Below are positions 1 through 7,348 of a DNA stretch of 15,840 nt, in pieces. The DNA comes from Bryobacteraceae bacterium (lineage in GTDB: Bacteria; Acidobacteriota; Terriglobia; Bryobacterales; Bryobacteraceae). The notes beneath the pieces were generated by a model. That model saw only the letters and a list, made by a program, of their open reading frames with translations. It made no database searches and had not been told where the DNA came from. The position numbers and the translations under genes are program-made. The DNA is taken from positions 1-15,840 of the forward strand of contig JANXXV010000522.1 in the NCBI GenBank assembly GCA_025350445.1, given 5' to 3'. Within the stretch, counting starts at the first letter, position 1, and each line of letters opens with the position of its first letter.

Positions 1-99
1 GGGATAATCACTGGGGGAGGAAATCAGTTTACCAACAACGTCCTGGCTCTTATGACAAAAAGAGCATCGCAGCGATTCATCGGTGCCGGTACGCTTCAA
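1..99 (-). CDS. clpX: ATP-dependent Clp protease ATP-binding subunit ClpX, N-terminal part (cut by window edge)
   Basis: ClpX is the AAA+ unfoldase that feeds substrates to ClpP in the cytoplasm. Only the first 33 codons are in the window. They read through the start of the zinc-binding domain: RCSFCHKSQDVVGKLI shows the first CxxC pair (C12, C15) and the K-x-L-I stretch typical of ClpX. The start is a TTG at 99-97: a GGAGGG ribosome binding site lies a few bases upstream, the frame is closed by a TAG further up, and there is no ATG or GTG in between. It follows tig after a 61-bp gap on the same strand. In many bacteria clpP sits between tig and clpX; here it does not. The identification rests on a short stretch, but the motif match and the context agree. 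Confidence 0.85.
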   Translation of the reverse strand, partial: MKRTGTDESLRCSFCHKSQDVVGKLISSPSDYP

Positions 100-160
100 A
101 ATGTCCCTCCAACTCTTAACTTCCCCATACCCCTATTATCACCCCAAACCGGGTAATCGA

Positions 161-1435
161 TCAATCGGCAGCCTTCGCCGACTTTCGAGCATGCTCAAAC
201 AGGAAGCTTAGGGTCTTCTCTGTACGGATTCGAGACGCTATACGGCCCAGCGTACCATCCTTTTCAAACCGCATGCGGATGGCTGCCGCCGGTTCCCGTT
301 CCTGACGCGCGAAGCGCTGAATTTCGCGGTCCACTTCGTCGTTGGTGGTGTGAATGGATTCCGTATTCGCCACCTTCTCAAGCAGTAGCGAGCCCTTCAC
401 GTCGCGGATGGCCTTATCGCGCTGGGATTTCTTGATCTGTTCCCAATCGAGCTTGAGCGTGTTCGGATCTACACCGCGTCCGGCGATGTCGCGCAAATAG
501 CCTTCGACCTGCGCCTGAATCTGGCGGTCGATGAAAGCTTCGGGGATGGGAAAGTCGTGCCTGTCCACCAGTTCGTCGACAAGCTTCACTTTTGCTTCCT
601 GCTGGGCCGCGTACTGATTTTCCGAAGTGATGGCTTTGCGGATAGCTTCGCGCAGTTCATCGAGATTCTGATAATCGCCCAGGTCGCGCGCGAACTCGTC
701 GTTCAATTCGGGCAGTTCCTTGCGGCGGACCGCCTTTACAGTGACTTTGAATTTCACTGTCTTGCCGGCAATGCGATCCTGCGCGTAGTCCTCCGGATAA
801 GTAACATCGAATTCCTTCTCTTCCTCCGGAGACATGGCGCGGAGGTTTTCGGTGAACTCGGGCATGGTTTCCGAATCGCCCAGGTGCAGCACCATCTCGT
901 TGTTCTCGATTGGCGGCCCATCTACTCCGGCAACGCTCTTGAGAGACACGACGGCGTAGTCGCCATCGGCGAGCGGACGCGGATCTTCGTTGACGAATTC
1001 CGCTTTTTGGCTACGGATGGACTCGATGCGGCCCGCAATATCGTCATCGGTGACCGGCTTCTCTTCGTAAGGAATAGGCAGTTCGCGGTATTCCTTCAGC
1101 TCGATAGTGGGGGCCACTTCAAACTCCGCTTTGAATCGCAGCGGTTCGCCGGCGTGAAAGTGAACATCGGTGACATTGGGAGTGCCGACGACCTCCAGAT
1201 GATCCTCTTCCGCCTTCGCGCGGAACGCCTTGGGCAGAATGCTTTCGAGAACGTCCTGGCGGATTTCCGTCTGAAAGCGGCTGCGAATGAGGCTGGCGGG
1301 CGCCTTCCCGGGACGGAATCCCGGCAGGTTAGCGCGCTTCTGAATATTAGTGACTATCCGGTCTGTCTCCGCCTGGATCTGCTCCAGAGGAACTGTAATT
1401 TCGAATTCGTGCTTACAACCTTCGATCAAAGCCAT
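161..1435 (-). CDS. tig: Trigger factor, ribosome-associated chaperone and peptidyl-prolyl isomerase
   Basis: Trigger factor docks on the ribosome at the peptide exit tunnel and holds and folds nascent chains. The 424-residue product is close to the usual length of about 430. The N-terminal domain carries the ribosome-docking signature GFRPGKAP at residues 39-46. A FKBP-type isomerase domain follows at about residues 150-240 (starting near DGDYAVVSLKS), with a flexible helical C-terminal domain. The start gives the normal family N-terminus (short beta strand, then a helix leading to the signature). The gene lies 28 bp downstream of ahcY and 61 bp upstream of clpX on the same strand, so it is probably part of the same transcript. 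No clear Shine-Dalgarno is seen directly before the ATG. Nothing in the reading frame looks damaged. Confidence 0.97.
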   Translation of the reverse strand: MALIEGCKHEFEITVPLEQIQAETDRIVTNIQKRANLPGFRPGKAPASLIRSRFQTEIRQDVLESILPKAFRAKAEEDHLEVVGTPNVTDVHFHAGEPLRFKAEFEVAPTIELKEYRELPIPYEEKPVTDDDIAGRIESIRSQKAEFVNEDPRPLADGDYAVVSLKSVAGVDGPPIENNEMVLHLGDSETMPEFTENLRAMSPEEEKEFDVTYPEDYAQDRIAGKTVKFKVTVKAVRRKELPELNDEFARDLGDYQNLDELREAIRKAITSENQYAAQQEAKVKLVDELVDRHDFPIPEAFIDRQIQAQVEGYLRDIAGRGVDPNTLKLDWEQIKKSQRDKAIRDVKGSLLLEKVANTESIHTTNDEVDREIQRFARQEREPAAAIRMRFEKDGTLGRIASRIRTEKTLSFLFEHARKSAKAAD

Positions 1436-1463
1436 GAGTTGAGGTTCTTAGATTCCTTCCGGA

Positions 1464-2729
1464 CTAACCTGCCTGATATTTTTCCTGCTCCGCGGTGATG
1501 CGGTCGATTTTAATGTTCATCGAGTCGAGCTTCCATCTAGCGACCTGCTTGTCGATTTCGCCGGGAACCTGATACACCTTCTTCTCCAGAGTAGCGTGAT
1601 TCTGAAGAAGATACTCGACGGCCATCGCCTGATTGGCGAAGCTCATATCCATGACGGATGCCGGGTGGCCTTCCCCGGAGGCGAGGTTTATCGATCGGCC
1701 CTCGCCCAGAACGTAGATTTTGCGGCCGTCGCGCATGGAGAATTCCTCCACATGCTCGCGGGTTTCGCGGCGCGAGGACGCAGCCTTGCCGAGCGTTTCC
1801 AGGTCGATTTCGACGTTGTAATGCCCGGAGTTGCAGAGAATAGCGCCACTTTTCAGTTTTTCAAAGTGATCGCGGCCGATAACATTCCTGTTGCCGGTGA
1901 CAGTGACGAAAACGTCGCCCACCGCGGCGGCCTCTGTCATCGACATGACGCGGTACCCATCCATTACCGCTTCAATCGCCTTGATCGGGTCCACCTCAGT
2001 GACGATCACGCTGGCCCCGTGGCCTTTGGCGCGCATCGCCACCCCTCGCCCGCACCAGCCGTACCCTGCGACCACCACATTTAGCCCGGCGAGCAGCACG
2101 TTAGTGGCGCGGATGATTCCATCGATAGTACTTTGACCGGTTCCGTAGCGGTTATCAAACAGATGCCTGGTCAGCGCATCGCCAATGGCGACCACCGGGT
2201 AAAGCAGTGCGCCTTGCCGGGCCATGGACTGCAGCCGGGCCGCGCCGGTAGTGGTCTGTTCCGTGCCGCCGAGCACTTCCGCGATCAGTTCCCGGCGCTT
2301 GGTGTGAAGAGCGGTGACCAGATCGGCGCCATCGTCCATTGTGACTTGGGGTTTGTGTTCCAATGCCGCGGTGAGATGCGAGTCGGAGACCTCTTTCGCC
2401 GCGCCATTAATTGCGTAGACGGGGATACCGTAATCGCGAACCAGAGAGGCGGCCACGTCATCCTGGGTGGACGAAGGATTCGAGGCGCAGAGCACGATGC
2501 AGGCGCCGCCATCCCGCAGAGTGATCATCAGATTCGCCGTCTCCGTGGTGACGTGCATGCACACGGAAACGCGAATCCCGGCGAACGGTTGAGCCTTGAT
2601 GAACTGCTTGCGGATGGTCCGGAGTACGGGCATCTGCTGAAACGCCCAGTCGGTGCGGCGCTTGCCCAGGTCCGCGAGGGTAATGTCCTTCACATCGCAG
2701 GGCACCGTGACTGTTGCGTTCGTGGTCAT
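1464..2729 (-). CDS. ahcY: Adenosylhomocysteinase (SAH hydrolase)
   Basis: This enzyme cleaves S-adenosylhomocysteine to adenosine and homocysteine with bound NAD, clearing the product inhibitor of methyltransferases. The 421 residues match the short bacterial/archaeal form. Visible signatures are HVTTETANL (59-67), the CASNPSSTQDD loop (81-91), EQTTTGAARL (157-166), DNRYGTGQSTIDGI (192-205), the NAD-binding GYGWCGRG (222-229), NSGHYNVEID, and a C-terminal NQAMAVEYLLQN. It sits 45 bp behind metK, so synthesis of SAM and removal of SAH are coupled in one transcript. The spacer holds a 9-bp GC-rich hairpin, and the bases just before the ATG are A/T-rich without a Shine-Dalgarno, so expression may depend on the spacer structure. 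Confidence 0.97.
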   Translation of the reverse strand: MTTNATVTVPCDVKDITLADLGKRRTDWAFQQMPVLRTIRKQFIKAQPFAGIRVSVCMHVTTETANLMITLRDGGACIVLCASNPSSTQDDVAASLVRDYGIPVYAINGAAKEVSDSHLTAALEHKPQVTMDDGADLVTALHTKRRELIAEVLGGTEQTTTGAARLQSMARQGALLYPVVAIGDALTRHLFDNRYGTGQSTIDGIIRATNVLLAGLNVVVAGYGWCGRGVAMRAKGHGASVIVTEVDPIKAIEAVMDGYRVMSMTEAAAVGDVFVTVTGNRNVIGRDHFEKLKSGAILCNSGHYNVEIDLETLGKAASSRRETREHVEEFSMRDGRKIYVLGEGRSINLASGEGHPASVMDMSFANQAMAVEYLLQNHATLEKKVYQVPGEIDKQVARWKLDSMNIKIDRITAEQEKYQAG

Positions 2730-2739
2730 AAAATTTCGT

Positions 2740-2771
2740 TTCGGGGGCGGGCGATGGGGCCTGCCCCCGAA
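2740..2771 (-). promoter_or_regulatory. GC-rich hairpin between metK and ahcY
   Basis: A perfect 9-bp inverted repeat (TTCGGGGGC / GCCCCCGAA, 2740-2748 and 2763-2771) with a 14-nt loop fills almost the whole metK-ahcY spacer. It ends 10 bases before the ahcY ATG. Read on the minus strand it is followed by ACGAAATTTT rather than a clean T run, so it is a weak terminator candidate. An attenuator or processing site that sets the ratio of metK to ahcY transcript is equally possible. Confidence 0.45.
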
Positions 2772-2774
2772 CGG

Positions 2775-3941
<1,167 letters not shown>

Positions 3942-4019
3942 CTTTATGATTGGTTCCTTTGATGCCAAACGACATCTGCCAAGCCTAAGCGAGCGGCTTG
4001 CCTGATTGGTTCCTCCTTT
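3942..4019 (-). promoter_or_regulatory. metK leader with duplicated Shine-Dalgarno segment around a hairpin
   Basis: On the minus strand AAAGGAACCAATCA (3960-3947) just before metK is repeated upstream as AAAGGAGGAACCAATCA (4019-4003), the two differing only by a 3-base insertion. Between them is a perfect 6-bp stem, CAAGCC/GGCTTG (4000-3995 and 3985-3980), with a 9-base loop. The outer copy has the stronger ribosome binding core (AGGAGG) but no start codon at a usable distance. The arrangement suggests a regulated leader or a small duplication. I could not match it to a known SAM or SAH riboswitch class. Confidence 0.4.
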
Positions 4020-4116
4020 GACCTGCGGATTAACGAGGGCCGGAGTAGTCCAAAATACTAAGTGTATCGAAGCCGAACTAATGGCGTCAATCGGCCTGGA
4101 GACCTAAGGCGGTCGA

Positions 4117-4400
4117 TTAACCCTCATCGCGGTGGACGGTTTCCATCGAAAAGCCGCCAGGCACTCGACGACATACTCGGCGCCGTCTGCTTCCGGAGTA
4201 CTGTAGCGGACCCATTCGCCGGGTTTCGTAACGATGGCCTGGCTGGCGCGGACAGCGGTCACTCCTGCTTTGTGCCCGACGCGGAGCATTCCTCTCAAGA
4301 CGACGGTAAACCTAAGAACGGCAGTTGGACTTTTCGAGCGTGGATTGTCCCTATCGAATCGGATACTTCCAACCGCTGCGCAGTTTACGTGGAGGGTGAA
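4117..4400 (-). pseudogene. Cupin-domain protein, C-terminal remnant with frameshift
   Basis: The reading frame here gives GMLRVGHKAGV, then AIVTKPGEWVRYSTP and GAEYVVECLAAF, a pattern typical of the second half of a small single-domain cupin (beta strands with the P-G-E-W turn). The frame then drifts. If one T is added to the T4 run at 4149-4152, the sequence continues as FSMETVHRDEG and stops at a TAA (4117-4119), which is the ending I would expect for this cupin type. The first half of the cupin, with its metal-binding histidines, is absent; the frame runs instead into a glycosyltransferase piece. I see it as a truncated, frameshifted remnant. Family recognition comes from memory of the C-terminal pattern only. 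Confidence 0.5.
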
Positions 4401-4597
4401 AAGCAGCAGCGCCCGCACCCCAAGCGCCGCCGCGGCATCCGCGCTGCTCCGATAGAACGCCCCCGCATTCATCGTGGCCGCCGACCCCAGCGTAAACACC
4501 ACCGGCGCCGCCCCGGAATCGAAGAATGGCTCGAGCTCAGGGTTCGCCGCTGCTTCGTCGCTGCCCGCATCCGCGACGCAAAAGCCAGGCCTGTAAC
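4401..4597 (-). pseudogene. GT1-type glycosyltransferase, internal fragment
   Basis: The stretch reads NPELEPFFDSGAAPVVFTLG, then SAATMNAGAFYRSSADAAAALGVRALLL. This matches the start of the C-terminal nucleotide-sugar-binding domain of GT1/UDP-glucuronosyltransferase-like enzymes (the PPVVFTLGSS...FY..S...A..LG.RA.LL pattern). The family's later His-x-Gly-Gly acceptor loop is missing: the frame runs into the cupin piece at about 4400. At the other end a frame break at the T4 run 4580-4583 separates it from the VTG residues; adding one T gives VTGLAFCVADAG in frame, close to the family's VTGFCF-D stretch. Only about 65 residues of a roughly 400-residue enzyme remain, so it cannot be functional. 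Confidence 0.6.
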
Positions 4598-4744
4598 CTG
4601 CAGCGCCGCCGGAGCGTACTTGCTCACCCAGGGACAGAACTCTTCGGCGTCCACGCCACGTTCTTTAAGCGATGGAAAGTATTGACGCAGTCGAAACCGG
4701 CTCGACGGGTCGCGACGGCTTGACGTCAGTGCCGCAACCCGGAT
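4598..4744 (-). pseudogene. GT4-type glycosyltransferase, N-terminal fragment
   Basis: The frame reads IRVAALTSSRRDPSSRFRLR, then QYFPSLKERGVDAEEFCPW and VSKYAP. This is the typical first strand and helix of a GT4-family glycosyltransferase (ALTSS..DPSSRFR.RQ..P.L...G). About 47 residues remain before it joins the GT1 piece without a stop. It overlaps the end of the preceding GT4 gene by 19 bases, as coupled genes often do, but the codon where the start is expected (4744-4742) is ATC, not ATG. No ATG, GTG or TTG follows nearby. The only in-frame upstream start is an ATG at 4822 deep inside the neighbour. The loss of start plus the missing rest of the gene mark it as dead. Confidence 0.6.
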
Positions 4745-5946
4745 GCCTTTGCCGCGCGCAACCGTTCTATCAGCGCCAGGTATCGGGTTAGATGTGCCTC
4801 GGAGGTCCATTCGGCGCACCACTTAGTGTATCCCGCTTCGCCCATCCGGGCCCTTTCCGCGGGCTGGTTCTGCATTCGCGCGAGCAATCCCGGGAGTTCG
4901 GAATCCTTACGGAAAAGCAGCCCGCACCCGCTCGATTCGACAATCTCCTGCAATGGTCCGCGGGCCCTGGCGATGAGCGGCGTATGAGCCGCCAGCGCTT
5001 CCAGAATCACCAAGGGAAAAACCTCCATCCCGAGCGATGGAACAAGCACCGCAATCGCGCTTCGATAGTAATGGGCCAGATGTTCCCGGCCCACCTTCCC
5101 CAGAAAGACGATATTCGAGATTCCCCGTGCCGCCTGGTGCAAGGACGCCGCTTCGCTGCCTTCTCCCGCGATCAATAAATCAGCGCCCGGATAACTTCGA
5201 AATGCCGGCAACAGCGTGTGGATACCCTTCAGCTTTTCGAGCCGTCCTACATATAAAAAGAAGGGGCGTCCGGCGGGCGGTATGTCCTCCGGGGCCGGCT
5301 CCCAGGCGTCGTGAAAGTTGGGCAGCGTCTCAATATACATGGGCAATCCCGAGGCCAAGTGAAGCGCGCGTGTGAATTCAGTGGGTGCCAGAAACGCGTC
5401 GATCCGCTGCAGCGCCTGGTGAATCAGGTTGGTATAGCGCCACAGTTGTGGAGGACGATGGAAGTGCAGCGAGCATCGAATGCATTGCTTAACTTCGCAA
5501 GGTTCCCGATTATTGCGGAAAAGCACGTGCATCGGGCACAGCAGCCAGTACTCGTGTATCGTGTAAAGCTTCAATCCCGCGCCGTAGCTAAGTACGCCCG
5601 GTCCGCCCAGAAGCGATACGTTGTGGAAGTGCGTCACATCGAACTGTCCCTCGTCCAGAATGCGCTTGATCTACGCGCCTTTGAATAACGGAAAGCCGGT
5701 CTGTTGGGTGGCCAAGGGAGAGAGCCATTGAAAGGGACTGCTTAACCCGTGAACAGTGATCGACGCATCGGGAGTGACCACCTCGGCCGGAGGCTTTCCG
5801 CCAACAGCGAAGTAGCTGTCCTTGCAGTGAATCACGGTTACCTGGTGTCCGCGGTTCGCGAGTTGCCTGCTCAACGCACGCACGAAGATCGCATCACCGC
5901 CAAAGGAGTAAGGCGGATAAAACGTCGTGATCATACAAAAGCGCAT
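4726..5946 (-). pseudogene. GT4-family glycosyltransferase interrupted by one in-frame amber (TAG) codon
   Basis: A family 4 (GT-B fold, retaining) glycosyltransferase, normally cytoplasmic or membrane-associated and adding a sugar to a glycan or lipid acceptor. The first 91 residues (5946-5674) begin MRFCMITTFYPPYSFGGDA and end FPLFKGA. A TAG follows at 5673-5671, and the same frame goes on with IKRILDEGQFDVTHFHNVSL to a TGA at 4726. The complete frame has 406 codons, a normal GT4 length. The C-terminal half has the expected YVGRLEKLKGIHTL strand, the GEGSE loop, and the donor-binding EVFPLVILEALA (E-x7-E) motif. Apart from the stop, nothing is lost, which points to a recent substitution (K or Q codon to TAG), readthrough, or a sequencing error. 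A re-start at the internal ATG (5637) would lack the acceptor domain's core. Neighbouring fragments suggest a decaying glycan locus. Confidence 0.85.
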
Positions 5947-6308
5947 CGGCAGTGTCCAGACTTAACGGAATCGCGACATCGTACAGCTTGGCCACCCGGC
6001 TCCGGCAAGGGGCCGGCCTGAAAACTTATGATGGCGGATGACCAGAAGCAACGCATTCCGGATAACACTCCCGCCATACTGGAAAGAAATCCTCCGGCAT
6101 CTTCAGCCGATCCGCACGAAACGTGCCGGGGGTACGCTTTTGAAATTTATCAACATGCGCAAGAAGTGGGCCTTCAGTTTACCGTACAAAACCACGGCGA
6201 GCGATCCGGTAGCCATTGATTGGTCTCATGTTTGAGGTTGCCGAGTGATTCTGTCACCGCTTTGCTAGAAGCGAGTGCTGATGAATCAACGGTAGTTGCA
6301 ACGGATGA
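5947..6308. other. Stretch without a recognised gene
   Basis: No convincing gene lies here. A GC-rich inverted repeat (CCGGCTCC / GGGGCCGG, 5996-6018, with one G-T pair) sits 50 bases upstream of the broken GT4 gene and lacks a T run on either strand. Two overlapping short plus-strand frames (6028-6219, 63 codons; 6038-6235, 65 codons) have no ribosome binding site and no family I recognise. The first contains YAFEIYQHAQEVG, vaguely like a DUF2934 helix, but this is too weak to call. Confidence 0.5.
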
Positions 6309-6386
6309 ATGCAATCGAGAACCCGGGTGGCCGGACGAATCCCGTTGAAGGAAGCCGCCGAATATTTGAACTTGAGCGAGCGGTAA
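6309..6386 (+). pseudogene. Excisionase-type helix-turn-helix gene, N-terminal remnant
   Basis: From the ATG at 6309 the frame reads MQSRTRVAGRIPLKEAAEYL, then NLSER and a TAA. The core RIPLKEAAEYLNLSER is the first half of the HTH_17/MerR-like DNA-binding motif found in excisionases and phage or plasmid regulators (pattern L..KEAA.YL..SE). The expected next residues are an aromatic or T, then I-x-R. The bases TAA ATC AAA CGG fit a TAC-to-TAA change followed by I-K-R, after which similarity ends. The piece lies tail-to-tail with the HpcH/HpaI aldolase gene, which takes over the sequence at 6400. It is probably a scar of a mobile element or of a replaced gene. Confidence 0.55.
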
Positions 6387-6399
6387 ATCAAACGGCCGC

Positions 6400-7347
6400 C
6401 TACCAGGGTTGCGACCGTTTCGAATACTTCCGTCCGATCTCCGAAGTCTCCGCACCGCTCGCGCCGGAAGCGCCAATCATCACGCCCTCATCGATCATCT
6501 GCGTAATGTTCTTGGGGTTCACTGAATTCAAGAAGAATATCTTGTGAGCTTTCGTCGCGGCCAGCACTCGCGCTCTCGCCGCACGCAGGGGCGCGGGCAT
6601 CGAGCCTTCGCCGGTCTCAAACGGGAATCCAAGCGAGAGCGCCATATCGCTGGGCCCCCACTCCGCAAACGCGATACCGGGAACGCTAAGGCTTTGCTCC
6701 ACGTTCGACAGCGCGTGTTTGTCTTCGATCTTGAGGCCAAGAATGATCTCGCCATCGGGGTTTAGCGGCCATACATCTGCTTTCCGAAGATACTCCTGGT
6801 CCGAAATGCCCCAGATTTTCGCCGCGCTGGCGATGCCATGCACGCCGCGGCGTCCCTCGCCAAGTCCCGCTCCTACTCCCAGTTTCGAAGTCGGGAATCG
6901 CACCGCTTCCACGAAGGCCCTGACGGCGTCAGGCGACTGCGCATGACAAAGCAGAATGCCATGAATTCCGGTGGCGAGCACCTGCTTTACCATCCACGAA
7001 TTCATACGCATGGTGATTTCGTCGGTTCCGTCGGTGGGAAGAGTAACGATGACGGCCGGCGTGCGATGTCCACTTTTTATCGGCCCCACACTCGCCAGGC
7101 CCCGCATGAACTCACCCAACGCGGCCACATCGAACGGAGCATGTTCCATATCGAAATTGATGTAGTCGGCCCAGGTGTTTGCCATCTTCACGCCCGCCTG
7201 GAAGTTGGCGCCCATCCCTTCGTGGCTGCCCGTGTAGTAGATAGGCTGGCCCTGGGAAAGAAGATCGATGGCCTTATTAATCCGTTTTGCAGTCTGCGCC
7301 GAGGCAAGGCTGGCGCATAAAAGGATACAGAAAAATATTCTATACAT
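6400..7347 (-). CDS. Exported HpcH/HpaI-family aldolase
   Basis: Class II (metal-dependent) pyruvate aldolases of this family split 2-keto-3-deoxy sugar acids or 4-hydroxy-2-keto acids into pyruvate and an aldehyde. The 315-residue protein shows the family's FDMEHAPFD (catalytic H69), the Arg/His segment SGHRTPAVI, the metal-ligand region GLKIED (E208), WGPSDMALSLG (D234) and a C-terminal EIGRKYSKR. It starts with a clear Sec signal peptide, MYRIFFCILLCASLASAQ, with cleavage likely after ASA. This is unusual for a family that is normally cytoplasmic. The gene starts one base after the stop of the RraA gene, so the two are translationally coupled. The substrate is unknown; the family allows KDR-, KDG- or HKHD-type acids. 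The ATG lies inside a poor ribosome-binding context, consistent with coupling. Confidence 0.9.
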   Translation of the reverse strand: MYRIFFCILLCASLASAQTAKRINKAIDLLSQGQPIYYTGSHEGMGANFQAGVKMANTWADYINFDMEHAPFDVAALGEFMRGLASVGPIKSGHRTPAVIVTLPTDGTDEITMRMNSWMVKQVLATGIHGILLCHAQSPDAVRAFVEAVRFPTSKLGVGAGLGEGRRGVHGIASAAKIWGISDQEYLRKADVWPLNPDGEIILGLKIEDKHALSNVEQSLSVPGIAFAEWGPSDMALSLGFPFETGEGSMPAPLRAARARVLAATKAHKIFFLNSVNPKNITQMIDEGVMIGASGASGAETSEIGRKYSKRSQPW

Positions 7348-7348
7348 G

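Noticed and set aside
557..1498. 313-codon plus-strand frame
   Set aside because: It lies opposite tig and has no family similarity. Long antisense frames are expected in GC-rich genes.
3942..3968. TTG start of metK at 3968
   Set aside because: It would add nine residues not found in MetK and put the ribosome binding site inside the gene.
3942..4100. SAM or SAH riboswitch upstream of metK
   Set aside because: I could not identify the conserved cores of the known classes; only a short stem and a repeat are visible.
4062..4685. 207-codon plus-strand frame
   Set aside because: It lies opposite the glycosyltransferase and cupin remnants, is rich in R and P, and has no ribosome binding site or known family.
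5671..5673. TAG as pyrrolysine codon in the glycosyltransferase
   Set aside because: No homolog type or local context suggests pyrrolysine, and a mutated K or Q codon is simpler.
5947..5995. Short minus-strand frame (AKLYDVAIPLSLDTA) resembling the first residues of PriA
   Set aside because: It is only about 15 residues and the match is too loose to distinguish from chance.
6028..6235. Two small plus-strand frames of 63 and 65 codons
   Set aside because: No ribosome binding site, they overlap each other, and no recognisable family.
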